DNA of 64,000 bases. Source: Roseiconus nitratireducens. Lineage in GTDB: Bacteria > Planctomycetota > Planctomycetia > Pirellulales > Pirellulaceae. Below, in pieces: positions 19,300 through 29,117 of this stretch. How positions within the stretch are numbered: position 1 is the first letter of the stretch; every line of letters begins with the position of its first letter. Under the pieces are notes generated by a model. The model saw only the letters and a program-made list of their open reading frames with translations, did not search any database and was not told the origin of the DNA. The DNA is taken from the NCBI RefSeq assembly GCF_008629675.1, contig NZ_VWOX01000003.1, positions 372,001-436,000 of the forward strand, given 5' to 3'. The position numbers were made by a program, and so were the translations under genes.

Positions 19300-20247
19300 A
19301 TGCAGAACACCATTGACCCCTCGCGGATCCCCACTTCAAATCCACCCCGGCGGATGCCTGCTCCCGACAGCCGTTTTGAAATTCCCGCCGCGCGTTTCGA
19401 TGTGGGCGGTCATTGCATGGCCTACCGCGACGTCCGCCCCGCCGGCACCGGTCCCGACGCCGCAACCATCCTGTGCGTTCACGGCAACCCGACCTGGAGC
19501 TACTACTACCGCGGTGTGTTCCAAACACTGGCAGATCGCTACCGCATCGTCGCGGTTGACCACATTGGTTGTGGTGAGAGCGACAAGCCGTCACGCGCCG
19601 ATTATTCCTACGCCTTGGCCGATCACCAAGCCAACCTGATCGCGTTGATCGAGCACTTGGACTTGCGGCGGGTCCACCTGCTGGCCCACGACTGGGGCGG
19701 TGCGATCGGCCTGGGATCGGTGGTTGCCCGAAAGGAACGCTTCGATTCGGTGATGTTGCTAAACACGGCGGCGTTCCCGCCGCCCTATGTCCCCTGGCGG
19801 ATTGCGGCCTGTCGGACGCCCGTCCTGGGAACCGCTGCCGTTCGTGGGCTGAACGCCTTTGCCCGAGCCGCTGTGACGATGGCCATGAATCGCAATCGGA
19901 TGTCACCGGACGTCGCGAAAGGATTGCTGCGTCCCTACGATAGCTGGGACCACCGTGTCGCAATCGATGCCTTCGTCCGAGACATCCCGATGACGCGCCG
20001 ACACCGCACCTACCAAACCTTGGTCGACTTGGAAAACGCCCTTCCATCGTTGAGCGACCTGCCGGCACTGCTGGTCTGGGGGATGAAAGATTGGTGCTTT
20101 CGGCCGGAATGCTTGAGACGGTTTCAGTCGGTGTGGCCATCGGCCGAGGCCGTCGAGATCGCGGACGCGGGACACTATGTCCTGGAGGATGCGCCCGAAG
20201 AAACCTTGAGCGCGATCGAGTCATTTCTGGCCGACGTTGCGAAATGA
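19300..20247 (+). CDS. Alpha/beta hydrolase (haloalkane dehalogenase-like)
   Basis: The oxyanion region HGNPTWSYYYRG, the nucleophile elbow LLAHDWGGAIG (Asp nucleophile) and the C-terminal His in DAGHYVLEDAPEE give the catalytic set of the haloalkane dehalogenase/epoxide hydrolase/OleB branch. About 315 aa from the ATG at 19300; an upstream in-frame start is less convincing. The stop overlaps the start of the CitG-like gene by ATGA (20244-20247), so the two are co-translated. The physiological substrate is unknown; OleB-like beta-lactone chemistry is one alternative, but no oleA, oleC or oleD is present nearby. Confidence 0.88.
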   Translation: MQNTIDPSRIPTSNPPRRMPAPDSRFEIPAARFDVGGHCMAYRDVRPAGTGPDAATILCVHGNPTWSYYYRGVFQTLADRYRIVAVDHIGCGESDKPSRADYSYALADHQANLIALIEHLDLRRVHLLAHDWGGAIGLGSVVARKERFDSVMLLNTAAFPPPYVPWRIAACRTPVLGTAAVRGLNAFARAAVTMAMNRNRMSPDVAKGLLRPYDSWDHRVAIDAFVRDIPMTRRHRTYQTLVDLENALPSLSDLPALLVWGMKDWCFRPECLRRFQSVWPSAEAVEIADAGHYVLEDAPEETLSAIESFLADVAK

Positions 20248-21134
20248 CGGACCCGCTGGAAACGATTCGTTGGCAATGCGAAAGCCAGGCGGACGCGATT
20301 CGGTGGGCTTGCATTCTGGAAGCCACCGCGCCGAAAGCGGGCAACGTTTTCCCCGGACGCTCTTTCCCGGACCTGCGATACGTCGACTTTGTGACGGCGG
20401 CGGAAATCACCGCCGAGGCGTTTGACCGGTCCGCCAAGCCGTTCAGCCGGACGGTCTGCCGAATCGTGGAAAGCATTGCGGACCAGATCGGCAGCAACGT
20501 GAACTTGGGCATCCTGCTACTGCTCGGCCCGCTGGTACAAGCCGACAACAGCCCCCACGGCCCCGACGATCTTTCCATCTGGCAGGAAAGCGTTGCCAAC
20601 GTGCTGCATTCCCTGACACCCGAGGACAGCCGAAACCTTTACGCCGCAATCCGCGCGGCGGCGCCCGGGGGCATGGGCGTCGCCACCCAGATGGACCTGT
20701 CCGGGCCGCCGCCGAAAAGTTTTCTGGCGGCGATGCGATCGGCAAAGTCCCGTGATCGCATTGCGGAGAACTACGCGGACGGCTTTACCGATCTGTTCCA
20801 AACGGTGGTTCCGATTCTTCGCGAGTCGCTCCAGCAGCGGGGCGACGTCCTGGCAGGCATCGCCGATGCACACCTGCATCTGCTGGCCGAACGCCCCGAC
20901 ACACTGATCCTGCGAAAATTCGGACCGGAGGCGGCTCGTGATGTCCAGCGAAAGGTTCCCGCCGATCGGCAAGACCCTCGTGCCATCGAAGACTTCGACC
21001 GTTTCTTACGGCAATCCGAATCGGTTCCGGCCGCCGCGATCCAAACCGCGCTGCCACGTCACCCCTACAACCCCGGAACCACGGCAGACCTGATCGCCGC
21101 CGCGCTCTACATCCTATTACGTGTCAAACAATAG
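20244..21134 (+). CDS. CitG/MdcB-like triphosphoribosyl-dephospho-CoA synthase family protein
   Basis: From the ATG at 20244 (MTDPLETIRW) the 296-aa product shows the CitG-family patterns EATAPKAGNVFPGRSFPDL near residues 26-45 and SNVNLGILLLLGPL near 85. In citrate or malonate lyase systems this family makes the prosthetic-group precursor from ATP and dephospho-CoA. No citrate lyase or malonate decarboxylase gene is present here. A CitG-like protein belongs, as I recall, to the archaeal-type C1 gene set shared by methylotrophs and planctomycetes, and the pterin-type gene 27 bp downstream fits that. The function is therefore inferred, not shown. Confidence 0.8.
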   Translation: MTDPLETIRWQCESQADAIRWACILEATAPKAGNVFPGRSFPDLRYVDFVTAAEITAEAFDRSAKPFSRTVCRIVESIADQIGSNVNLGILLLLGPLVQADNSPHGPDDLSIWQESVANVLHSLTPEDSRNLYAAIRAAAPGGMGVATQMDLSGPPPKSFLAAMRSAKSRDRIAENYADGFTDLFQTVVPILRESLQQRGDVLAGIADAHLHLLAERPDTLILRKFGPEAARDVQRKVPADRQDPRAIEDFDRFLRQSESVPAAAIQTALPRHPYNPGTTADLIAAALYILLRVKQ

Positions 21135-21161
21135 TTTCCAAGAATCAAAGCGTTCCATTCG

Positions 21162-21659
21162 ATGAACCAAGCCACCTTCCGCGTTGACGTTTCTAAAGAA
21201 CAGTTCGTGTTTTCCGCGGCTCACTTCATCACCTTTGCCGGTGACATCTGCGAGCGGCTGCACGGTCACAACTACGGTGTGCGTGCCAGTGTGGAAGGGC
21301 CACTGGATGAGAATCGCTACGTCGTGGACTTCATTGCCCTTCGCGATGCCGTTTTGGAACAGACGCTGGCGTTGGACCACCACGTGATCCTTCCGCGCGA
21401 CCATGGAGAAATCATCGTCACTTCGGATGACCGGGAAACCACCGCCACGTTCCGTGATCGACGTTGGGTGTTTCCCAACGAAGACTGTGTGATTCTGCCG
21501 GTCGTCAACACGACGGCGGAAGAATTGGCGCGAGTGATCGGCGAGCGGGTGCGTGAGAAAACCCGTCCGCAGTTCGGCAACGCAATCGATTGGATCGAGG
21601 TTGCGGTCGACGAGAACCACGGCCAATGGGGAAGTTGCCGCTTGCCCTGGAACGAATGA
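21162..21659 (+). CDS. 6-pyruvoyl-tetrahydropterin synthase/QueD family protein
   Basis: The 165-aa protein has the family's zinc ligands (FSAAHFITF with H21; HGHNY with H34 and H36) and the catalytic Cys30 in GDICERLHGHNY. The distal part DWIEVAVDENHGQWGSC carries the substrate Glu region. The family converts dihydroneopterin triphosphate to 6-pyruvoyl- or 6-carboxy-tetrahydropterin. It is the third gene of a short plus-strand run after the alpha/beta hydrolase and the CitG-like gene. With the DUF6513/DHPS-like gene at 35.8 kb it suggests a methanopterin-type or other modified pterin pathway. QueD in queuosine synthesis is the main alternative, but no queC or queE neighbour is present. Confidence 0.88.
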   Translation: MNQATFRVDVSKEQFVFSAAHFITFAGDICERLHGHNYGVRASVEGPLDENRYVVDFIALRDAVLEQTLALDHHVILPRDHGEIIVTSDDRETTATFRDRRWVFPNEDCVILPVVNTTAEELARVIGERVREKTRPQFGNAIDWIEVAVDENHGQWGSCRLPWNE

Positions 21660-21756
21660 CGGCGGTCGTCATTTGGCAGCCAGATGGTCATGACCGACGG
21701 CGCTCCCCCGCGCAGGCGGGCCATGATTCGGCATGCCGAATCGCTGAAGCAGCAGG

Positions 21757-23400
21757 TCACTCGTTCTCAGCCAATCGCTTTTGTGCTTGGTCGATCAGCG
21801 GTTTCAGGTTCGAATTGTCGCCGTAAAGTTCGACCAGGCTGTACCAGATCTTCCTGGCCTCGACGACGCGATTGTTCGCCAACAACTCATCCGCCTCGTC
21901 CAACTTGTTTTGCACGATCTTGGCCGCATCGGTCTCGCCGGAAGCTTTCTTTTCCAGGATTGCGATTTGGTAACGGGCCGCGTTGACCGCCGTTTCGTAC
22001 TGCGAGTCTTCTCCCAGCACGGTGACCATGCTGCGGTACTTGTCGATCGCCCTGGCAAAGTCTCCGTTGGCGGCGTACTCCTGGGCCTGCTTGTGCAGCA
22101 GTTCTCCCTGGTCTTTGATCGGCAGGTTGTTCTTGATCTTGACCGACAGCTGATGCAGGAACTGGATCACATTGATCCGATCGATTTGCTGCTGGGCCCA
22201 CTGAGCATTCGGTCCGTCAGGAAAACGGACCAGAATTTCCCGCAGCGGTTGTCGTTCGGCTTGCGCCAGCGCGGATCGCGTGTCTTGAGCGATCAAGGCT
22301 TCGGCCCGCTTGCGCAAGGTCTGCTCGCTGGCGGGCCAGGCGACGTACGCCAACAACAACAGGATCGCCACCAACCCGCCAATCAGGAACCAAGGCTGGT
22401 CGTGCCACACCGTTGCGTCGACGTCCTCTTCCTCCTCCTCTTCAGCGGCGTTCAGATCCACGACCCCGCGTCCGAGCAAGGCTCTCGCTTCGTCTTTTTC
22501 TCGCTGCGTCGTCACTTGCAAGGGGCTAAAACCGCTGCTGACATGTTCCGCCACGCCGGCTCGGGACAGCGAGCGTTTTCTCACCTCGGCGAGAGCCAGT
22601 TTGACGGCTGCGGCCGTCGGCGGACGGTGCGCCGGATCCTTTTCCAGCAACCGCATGACCAGCTTGTCCAACCAAACCGGGCATTCAAAAACGATCGACG
22701 CGGGTGAGACGGGAATCTGGGTTTGGGCATTTGCCCGCACTTGCTCAATCGTTTCGCCATCGATCGGCAACCGACCGGTGATCGCGTGATAGATCAAGGC
22801 CCCCAACGAGTACAGGTCCGATGCCGGAGTGCAGTGATCTCCCGGACTGTTGACACCCGGTGCGATCAACTCCGGAGCCTGCCTGGCGACCTGTTCCACC
22901 GTCGGCGGCCGGGTGGTTCGAAAGGGCGACGAGAAACGGTCCTGGCGCAGATCCAGCAACACCGGACTAAATCCGGTGATGATGATCTTCTCCGGCGAGA
23001 TCGCGCCGTGCACGATGCCTTGGCTGTGCAGGTACTCCAATGCGTCGGCCAATCCTTCGGCGATATCCAACGTGTTCTCCCATGACAGCCGGCCGGTGCG
23101 TTCCAACTGGCTGGAGAGCGTTTCCCCCTCGATCAATTCGTATGCCAGGTAGGCATCCGTTTCTTCAAATCCGCCGCCGTAACACTTGGCCACCCCGGGA
23201 TGTTGAATCGGTTTCAAACGTTCCCATTCGTCAGCAAAGTGGCGACGTGCTTCGGGAGTCCCACCAAACGGCGCCGAAAAGACTTTGACCGCCACGGCCT
23301 TTTGATGCTGCACATGAATCGCGCGCCACACCGAGCTGGTCGACGGATGGTCGCCCAGTTTGGATTCGATCGCGAGTGGCCCAAGACGGCTTCGAGGCAT
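21757..23400 (-). CDS. Membrane-anchored serine/threonine pseudokinase-like protein
   Basis: Residues 10-275 have a protein-kinase fold pattern: VAVKVF with Lys39, an alpha-C Glu region near 58-60, and QAPEL for APE. The HRD motif reads HGAISPEK (131-138), so the catalytic Asp is Ala, and DFG reads DLR (150-152). Phosphotransfer is therefore unlikely. A Glu-run (319-325) precedes one transmembrane helix (about 337-355), then an extracytoplasmic alpha-helical TPR-like tail rich in Ala, Gln and Lys. The ATG at 23400 (MPRSRLGPLAIESKLGDH) is preferred over an upstream frame extension to 23595. The role may be signalling scaffold or sensor. Confidence 0.85.
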   Translation of the reverse strand: MPRSRLGPLAIESKLGDHPSTSSVWRAIHVQHQKAVAVKVFSAPFGGTPEARRHFADEWERLKPIQHPGVAKCYGGGFEETDAYLAYELIEGETLSSQLERTGRLSWENTLDIAEGLADALEYLHSQGIVHGAISPEKIIITGFSPVLLDLRQDRFSSPFRTTRPPTVEQVARQAPELIAPGVNSPGDHCTPASDLYSLGALIYHAITGRLPIDGETIEQVRANAQTQIPVSPASIVFECPVWLDKLVMRLLEKDPAHRPPTAAAVKLALAEVRKRSLSRAGVAEHVSSGFSPLQVTTQREKDEARALLGRGVVDLNAAEEEEEEDVDATVWHDQPWFLIGGLVAILLLLAYVAWPASEQTLRKRAEALIAQDTRSALAQAERQPLREILVRFPDGPNAQWAQQQIDRINVIQFLHQLSVKIKNNLPIKDQGELLHKQAQEYAANGDFARAIDKYRSMVTVLGEDSQYETAVNAARYQIAILEKKASGETDAAKIVQNKLDEADELLANNRVVEARKIWYSLVELYGDNSNLKPLIDQAQKRLAENE

Positions 23401-23729
23401 CAGTCGGTTGGAGACAGGAGGCGTCGGCAGCGGAAAGCCGGGAATCCGCTTCGCCTCCAGTATATCCGCTCCACCGGCGACGACGACCACAGCTCGCCGG
23501 CGGCGAGCGCTGGCCGAACGGCTGCCGACTATCAACCGCACTCCTGCCAGGCTGGCGACAGTTTCAGCATCCCGTTCATGACCTAGAGTTTTCAACCGAT
23601 CGGAGCTTCGCCGGCCCCGCCGCCCGCTTGCGGATTCTTCCGCTGTACCACCTTCCGATCATGCCGATTGTGCCGGCGATGCGGGCGCCCCGAAATCCTC
23701 TCCCTGTTTCCATCCACAAGAAACAACTC
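23401..23729. other. Intergenic region between divergent genes
   Basis: About 330 bp separate the pseudokinase and the cytochrome c gene, which point away from each other, so promoters for both should lie here. Open frames continue in from both genes but show no recognisable protein. No convincing -35/-10 pair, operator or hairpin was found. Confidence 0.4.
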
Positions 23730-24791
23730 ATGACCCGCCCGGTACTGCTCGCACTGAACCTCCCACTCTGCTTGTGGATCTTCAGCTCCCCGATTGCGGC
23801 CCAATCCGTTCTGGTGACCGCTCCCGGCGAAGGCAAATCCATCCGCGACGGCTCGGTTGCAGCCAGCATCCTGGATCCGACTTTGGTCCAGGGGAACCAG
23901 TCGTGCGTCAAATGCCACGCGGCAGACGTTCAAATTTGGAAGTCCACCCCGCACGCATCGACCTTCGACCTGCTGCACCGGCGGCCCGAAGCGAAGCAGA
24001 TCGCGTCCAAACTGAAGCTTCAATCGATCAAGCACGAAGGTCGCTGCGTGGCTTGTCATTACACGCAACAACAGCCCCACGCCGACGCGGCTCCGGAGGT
24101 CATCGCCGGCGTGTCCTGCGAATCTTGCCACGGCGAATCCGCAAACTGGCTGGACCTGCATCACGACTACGGCAGTCCCGCATCGACCCGCGAATCGGAA
24201 ACGGCGGAACATCGCGAGATGCGACTGCGAAAAAGCATTGCGGCGGGAATGCGAAACCCGAGCAATGTGTACCTGATCGCCCAGAGCTGCCTGCGATGCC
24301 ACACGACCGCAGACGAAGAATTGGTCAATGTCGGTGGCCACTCACCGGGCAGCTTGGATTTCGAGTTCGTTTCTTGGAGCCAGGGCAGCCTGCGTCACAA
24401 CTTCCTGCGCAGCGATGGTCAAACCAATCAGGCCAGTTCGCAACAACGACTGCGGGTGATGTTTGTTGCCGGAATGATCGCCGAACTGGAAGCCAGCTTG
24501 CGGGCCACCTCCGTCGCAACCCAAAGAGCGGTTTACGGTATCACCGCGGCAAAACGAGCTCACCGTGCCATCCAGCGTTTGCAAAGTGTCGCGCAAAAGG
24601 TGGACGATCCGGCCGTCAATGAAATCGTTCAACTGGCCGTCGGGATTCAATTGAAGCTGAATCACCAGGTCGCACTCCGCCAGGCCGCCGATCGCGTTGC
24701 GGAGTTGGGACTGAAGTTCGCAGAAACCAATGATGGCCTGAACCTGCAGCCGCTGGACGCCTACATTCCTTCGTCCGATCGCTGGAAGTAG
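23730..24791 (+). CDS. Secreted tetrahaem cytochrome c (c554-like)
   Basis: From the ATG at 23730 the 353-aa protein begins with a Sec signal peptide (LALNLPLCLWIFSSPIAAQS). It has four CXXCH haem sites: CVKCH (59-63), CVACH (106-110), CESCH (130-134) and CLRCH (187-191). Spaced His residues could be distal ligands, as in the cytochrome c554/NrfB superfamily. The C-terminal half (from about 230) is helical and haem-free. It is expected to carry electrons in the periplasm or paryphoplasm. No reductase or nitrogen-cycle partner is adjacent; the neighbours are a pseudokinase and an ABC ATPase, so the electron partner is unknown. Confidence 0.9.
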   Translation: MTRPVLLALNLPLCLWIFSSPIAAQSVLVTAPGEGKSIRDGSVAASILDPTLVQGNQSCVKCHAADVQIWKSTPHASTFDLLHRRPEAKQIASKLKLQSIKHEGRCVACHYTQQQPHADAAPEVIAGVSCESCHGESANWLDLHHDYGSPASTRESETAEHREMRLRKSIAAGMRNPSNVYLIAQSCLRCHTTADEELVNVGGHSPGSLDFEFVSWSQGSLRHNFLRSDGQTNQASSQQRLRVMFVAGMIAELEASLRATSVATQRAVYGITAAKRAHRAIQRLQSVAQKVDDPAVNEIVQLAVGIQLKLNHQVALRQAADRVAELGLKFAETNDGLNLQPLDAYIPSSDRWK

Positions 24792-24829
24792 TCGGATCGC
24801 TGAAAGTAGTCGGTGCTTCGCTACCATCT

Positions 24830-25666
24830 TCAAGCTGACGGCAGTGTCCGGACGGAACTCGTCCCGGCCTCATACCAACCACTCGGAAGCCGGGTCAGAC
24901 GCACGGGCGTTTGGTACAGTTCGCTCATGCGACCTTCGGTCAAACCCTCTTGCTTGGCGCCGTCAAAGGCCACCTTCCCGCGATCCAGCAGGATCACGTG
25001 CTCGATTCCCGGTGGAATCTCTTCCAAATGGTGCGTGACCAGCACCAACGTGATCGACGGGTGCCGCGAGAGCGAATCAAGGATCTCCAGAAAGGTGGCC
25101 TGGGCCGCCATGTCCAATCCGACCGTCGGCTCGTCCAGCACGAAGATGTCCGGTTGGTGGACGATCGCGCGGGCAATCAACGTCCTCCGTCGCTCACCGG
25201 TCGACAGGGTCGCCAACTGCCGATCCCGGAGGTGCGTCATGCCGACCAATTCGACCGCACGATCGATTTCGCGTTGCATTGCGGCGGTCAACCGCGGTCC
25301 AAACTCTTTCAACTGCGTCGCGGTGTAGCCGCTGGCCACGGCCTCCAACACGGTCATCCGTCCCGCCCGGCCCTCGCTGAATTCCAGATCTAACTGTGCC
25401 GACACGACGCCCATTCGCCGCCGCAGCCGCGCGACTTCCCAAGCAGATTCGCCCAGGATGCGAACGGTTCCCTGTTGACCGCCGGAGTCCACCGACGGAT
25501 AGAAGTGTCGCATCAGGACCTTCAGCAGCGAGCTTTTGCCAGCCCCATTCGGCCCCAAGACCGCTGTATGACGCATGCGAGGAATGGCCAACGATATCCG
25601 GTCCAGGATCCGTGTCCCGTCGCGGACCACCGACACATCGCGCATCTCGATAAGTGGAGTCTCCAC
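24830..25666 (-). CDS. ABC transporter ATP-binding protein
   Basis: A complete ABC ATPase is visible: Walker A GPNGAGKS (38-45), signature LSTGERRR, Walker B IFVLDEPTVGLD and H-loop VTHHLEEIP. At 278 aa it is a stand-alone nucleotide-binding subunit. It resembles the YlmA/ModF/iron-complex importer branch, in which the ATPase is often encoded apart from a permease. No permease or binding protein gene lies next to it, so the substrate is unknown and a non-transport role is possible. The start is GTG at 25666 (an ATG lies seven codons in). Confidence 0.9.
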   Translation of the reverse strand: METPLIEMRDVSVVRDGTRILDRISLAIPRMRHTAVLGPNGAGKSSLLKVLMRHFYPSVDSGGQQGTVRILGESAWEVARLRRRMGVVSAQLDLEFSEGRAGRMTVLEAVASGYTATQLKEFGPRLTAAMQREIDRAVELVGMTHLRDRQLATLSTGERRRTLIARAIVHQPDIFVLDEPTVGLDMAAQATFLEILDSLSRHPSITLVLVTHHLEEIPPGIEHVILLDRGKVAFDGAKQEGLTEGRMSELYQTPVRLTRLPSGWYEAGTSSVRTLPSA

Positions 25667-25836
25667 AACACACCGCCCGAAGCCAAGAGTCGATCAAGAA
25701 ACGTGTCGACGAAACCTACACGGATCTGCGGCTTCGTCCAGTGCCCTCATTTCGAGGTCCCCATACCGTCGTCCACGTCCGGAGTGGCGGGGGACGGACG
25801 CCGGACGACGCGGCGCGAGCACGAAGACCCACACGA

Positions 25837-26871
25837 TTATTCGTCGCCGACTTGCACCACCAACTTGCCAAAGTTCCCGCCTTCCAACATGCCGATGAAT
25901 GCCTCGGGGGCATTTTCCAACCCCTGCACCACGTCTTCTCGGTAACGCACCCGGCCTTGTTGCACCCACGGCTGCATCGTTTCCAAGAACTCCTCGTAGC
26001 GATCACCATAATCCTGGTAAATGATGAATCCCTTCATCGTCAACCGTCGCACCAGGATGGTCTGCATCAACAGTGAAAGGCGGTCCGGCCCTTCGGGCAA
26101 TTCGGTGTCGTTGTAGTGGGCCACCAGCCCGCACACGGGGATCCTGGCACAGGTGTTCAACAGCGGCAGCACGGCGTCGAAAACTTTGCCCCCGACGTTC
26201 TCGTAATAGACATCAATCCCGTCCGGACAGGCGGCCGCCAATTGATCGGCGAAGTCTCCCGCGTGGTGGTCGATGCAGGCATCAAATCCAAACTCGTCCG
26301 TCCCCACGCGACACTTCTCAGACCCACCGGCGACGCCCACGACACGGCAACCCTTGATCTTGGCGACCTGCCCGACCACGCTGCCGACGGCGCCGGTCGC
26401 CGCGGCCATCACCACGGTTTCCCCGGGCTGTGGCTGGCCGATGTCCAGCAAGCCCATGTAGGCGGTGAAACCGGGCATTCCCAGAACACCCAGCGCCCAA
26501 GACGGGCGATCCAATTCATTCCCCAACGGCACCAGTCCTTGGCCATCACTGACGCAGTAGTCCTGCCAGCCGCTGTAGCCCAGCACCCAGTCGCCAACGT
26601 TGAACGCATCACTCTTGGATTGCTCCACCCGGCAAACGGTGCCACCGACCATCACGGCATCCAATCCGACCGGTGGGGCGTAGGACGGTGCATCGCTCAT
26701 GCGGCCACGCATGTAGGGGTCCATTGACAGGTAGACCGTCCGCAACAGCACGCTGCCATCGGGCACCTCCGGAAGCGTCTCCGTTTCCAAACGAAAGTTC
26801 TCCGGCGTCGGGGCGCCATCGGGACGCGACTGCAAAACGATCCGCCGATTCTGCTCGTGGCTCTGAGGCAT
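25837..26871 (-). CDS. NADP-dependent MDR oxidoreductase (CurA/YncB-like)
   Basis: The 344-aa medium-chain dehydrogenase/reductase has the start VLQSRPDGAPTPENFRLE, YLSMDPYMRGRM, and the nucleotide-binding loop AAATGAVGSVVGQVAK, as in curcumin/dihydrocurcumin reductase and leukotriene B4 dehydrogenase-like enzymes. It lacks the structural-zinc Cys cluster of true alcohol dehydrogenases, so it should reduce C=C bonds of enones with NADPH. It has one of the best ribosome-binding sites in the window (AAGGAGGAATC before the ATG at 26871). It follows the glycosyltransferase gene by only 17 bp on the same strand, so the two may be co-transcribed though not obviously related in function. Confidence 0.92.
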   Translation of the reverse strand: MPQSHEQNRRIVLQSRPDGAPTPENFRLETETLPEVPDGSVLLRTVYLSMDPYMRGRMSDAPSYAPPVGLDAVMVGGTVCRVEQSKSDAFNVGDWVLGYSGWQDYCVSDGQGLVPLGNELDRPSWALGVLGMPGFTAYMGLLDIGQPQPGETVVMAAATGAVGSVVGQVAKIKGCRVVGVAGGSEKCRVGTDEFGFDACIDHHAGDFADQLAAACPDGIDVYYENVGGKVFDAVLPLLNTCARIPVCGLVAHYNDTELPEGPDRLSLLMQTILVRRLTMKGFIIYQDYGDRYEEFLETMQPWVQQGRVRYREDVVQGLENAPEAFIGMLEGGNFGKLVVQVGDE

Positions 26872-26888
26872 GATTCCTCCTTCGCGTT

Positions 26889-28154
26889 TCAGAACTGGTC
26901 CTGGCCGGTGAAATTGGTCACCAGCGCACGCAACTTTCGGCGCAACACGCTGTAGCTGAAGAAAGCCTTGCCGATCTCGTAATTGAAATCGACCATCGCT
27001 TCGCGGTACTCCCGGTCCTTGATGATCCGTTCAACCTTCGCCACCACGTCGCGCGTCAGGTAACCCTGCATGGCGATGACTTTCGCACCTTTGGGTTCGA
27101 TGTCCGCGACGTAGATGGAGTAACGATTGACCAGCACGGGCTTGCGAAAATAGAACGCCTCTAGCAACGCGTTGCCGAATCCCTCGTACAAACTCGGATA
27201 GGTGATGAAGTCCGCTTGGGAATAGGCATCGGCCAACGTGTAGATCTTGCGACCGTCGGGAAGCTTGTCCCGCTTGTCACCGACCTGCTGATCACAAAGC
27301 AACAGATCCACGCCGCTGGCTTCGGCCAAGTCCTTCAATGCGATCAGGTACTCATTGCCTTCATCGCCGCTGGCGTGTGAGATCACCAATTTACATTTGT
27401 CGTTCTTCAACGCGGCGACCAGCGCGATCGCATGTTCAATGCCTTTGCGGGGAACCACCCGGGTCGGCTGCAAGAACAGGATGTCATCTTCCTCCAGCCC
27501 GATGTCCTTGCGAAACCCGCGCGCGTACTCATCCACCTCTTCCGGCTCGTTCTCGAAATCCAGAACGTTGGGAACCAGGATCGAAGAGACGCCGCGACGA
27601 TGCGCCAAGTCTTCCTGGGCAAACGAATTGATCGTTACGTTCTGAATTTGGGGCAGCGCCGGAGGAAAGGCCATCCACAGCAAGTCGGTCACCGCGGAAA
27701 CGCTGAACCGATCACGCTCCCAAAAAAAGTCGTGGTGGTGCGCGATCGTTGGAAACCCGGTTTCCGCGATGAAGTGCGTTAACGCGACTCCCAGCGGAAT
27801 GTTCATCGGGATGCAAAGCGCATTCTGGACAATCAACAGATCCAGATCGAACCGCCGCGTGAACTCGTACAGAGTGCCTTTCAAATAGTCCGCCAAGGCA
27901 TAGATGCGCCGCGTCACGTCCGGAGTGCGGGTCCGGGTCCCAAAGGCGCGCCGATTGATCCACTCGATATCCGGATGTCCAAAGTACGCGTGTGGCACGA
28001 CCATGGACGTATCTCGGTCGCGGTCGCTCTGGCCGGAGTACCAGTAGCTCACATGACGCTGGTCCCACAAAACCTGGGCCCACTTCGCACTTTCCAATGA
28101 AACGCCGTCGGTGCCCGCAAACCGAGTCCCGACAAATCCGATCTGTACGCCCAT
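26889..28154 (-). CDS. GT4-family glycosyltransferase
   Basis: The 421-aa GT-B enzyme has an N-terminal acceptor domain beginning [22 protein letters not shown] and a C-terminal nucleotide-sugar domain with the retaining EX7E motif in [16 protein letters not shown]. The basic motif [14 protein letters not shown] lies before it. The opening GTDGVSLE pattern recalls, from memory, mannosylglucosylglycerate synthase-type enzymes that make compatible solutes, which would fit a marine cell, but this is tentative. It closes a three-gene set (glycosyltransferase at 29114, HAD hydrolase, this gene). The acceptor sugar is not determined. Confidence 0.87.
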   Translation of the reverse strand: MGVQIGFVGTRFAGTDGVSLESAKWAQVLWDQRHVSYWYSGQSDRDRDTSMVVPHAYFGHPDIEWINRRAFGTRTRTPDVTRRIYALADYLKGTLYEFTRRFDLDLLIVQNALCIPMNIPLGVALTHFIAETGFPTIAHHHDFFWERDRFSVSAVTDLLWMAFPPALPQIQNVTINSFAQEDLAHRRGVSSILVPNVLDFENEPEEVDEYARGFRKDIGLEEDDILFLQPTRVVPRKGIEHAIALVAALKNDKCKLVISHASGDEGNEYLIALKDLAEASGVDLLLCDQQVGDKRDKLPDGRKIYTLADAYSQADFITYPSLYEGFGNALLEAFYFRKPVLVNRYSIYVADIEPKGAKVIAMQGYLTRDVVAKVERIIKDREYREAMVDFNYEIGKAFFSYSVLRRKLRALVTNFTGQDQF

Positions 28155-28238
28155 GACACGAAAGTTCTTCTAGGTGGCAATGGTGGTGTCGTCACGCTCC
28201 CGGAGATTCTCCGGACCAGCGTGCCGTTCGCTGCGTTC

Positions 28239-29117
28239 CTAACACGACTCCGGCAGACAATCTAACAACTCGCGGAGATCTGTCAGGACAAGGTCCTCCG
28301 ACAAACCCTGCATCCGCGGATCGTCTTGGCGATCACGCATGCTTCGTCGGTCACCGACGAACCACGCCGTTCGCAATCCCGCTTGACTTGCCGCCCACAC
28401 ATCGTTCAACCGGTCGTTGCCAACGTAGATCGCCTGGTGCGGCGAGATACCCGCCCGGCGCAATCCATCACACAATACGTCAAACAAACGCGGTCCCGGT
28501 TTCGCCTGCCGATAGCGGTTGGAAAAGACACACAGGTTGGGATCAAACACCGAATCCACCCCAAAACGGCCTGCCAATTCTTGCACCAGCGGCAGCGTGA
28601 ACCCCTGCGCGTTACTGACGATTCCCAGTGGCCGGTCCGAACCGTGCAGTTCCGACAGCACCCGCTGGGCCCCGGGCATCGGCCACGTCGGGTTGACCCG
28701 CGCCTCGTACTCGGCAGCCAAGCGGTGACACTGTTCGGTCGAGAAACCATCGATGCCGCAGGCCAACAGCGTTGCTCGCCAAACCTCCACAATGTCGACC
28801 TCGGGCTTGGGACACTCGGCCGATTCCCGCGCCCGGTTGGTTCGATGGATCTGATCGTGCAACTGGTCGATCGTCGGTGGGGCGGCCCGCCCGCAATCGA
28901 TTCCCGCGGCCCGCAGGGCCGGAACGATGTGTCCACCGCGATCCTTCTCATCGGCGGCGCCCACGTCGCCGGTACCGCTGATCAGCAAGGTTCCATACAC
29001 GTCAAAAATCACGGCCCGCACCTCGGGCATCGGACTCAGTCTGGACGTGACCCCCGTCGGCAACGGGCTCATCTCGTGACGCCGGCGCAATATCGCCTCA
29101 CACCAGCACGACATCAT
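28239..29117 (-). CDS. HAD-superfamily hydrolase
   Basis: The four HAD motifs are visible: FDVYGTLL (nucleophile Asp; Tyr in the +2 position as in haloacid dehalogenase-like members), GIVSNAQG, the Lys in QAKPGPRL, and YVGNDRLNDV. A C1-type cap lies between motifs I and II. The ATG at 29117 overlaps the stop of the upstream glycosyltransferase as ATGA, so the two are coupled; an internal ATG (MPEVRAVIFD) is a possible later start. Flanked by two glycosyltransferases, it could dephosphorylate a sugar-phosphate product, which is inference from context. Confidence 0.87.
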   Translation of the reverse strand: MMSCWCEAILRRRHEMSPLPTGVTSRLSPMPEVRAVIFDVYGTLLISGTGDVGAADEKDRGGHIVPALRAAGIDCGRAAPPTIDQLHDQIHRTNRARESAECPKPEVDIVEVWRATLLACGIDGFSTEQCHRLAAEYEARVNPTWPMPGAQRVLSELHGSDRPLGIVSNAQGFTLPLVQELAGRFGVDSVFDPNLCVFSNRYRQAKPGPRLFDVLCDGLRRAGISPHQAIYVGNDRLNDVWAASQAGLRTAWFVGDRRSMRDRQDDPRMQGLSEDLVLTDLRELLDCLPESC

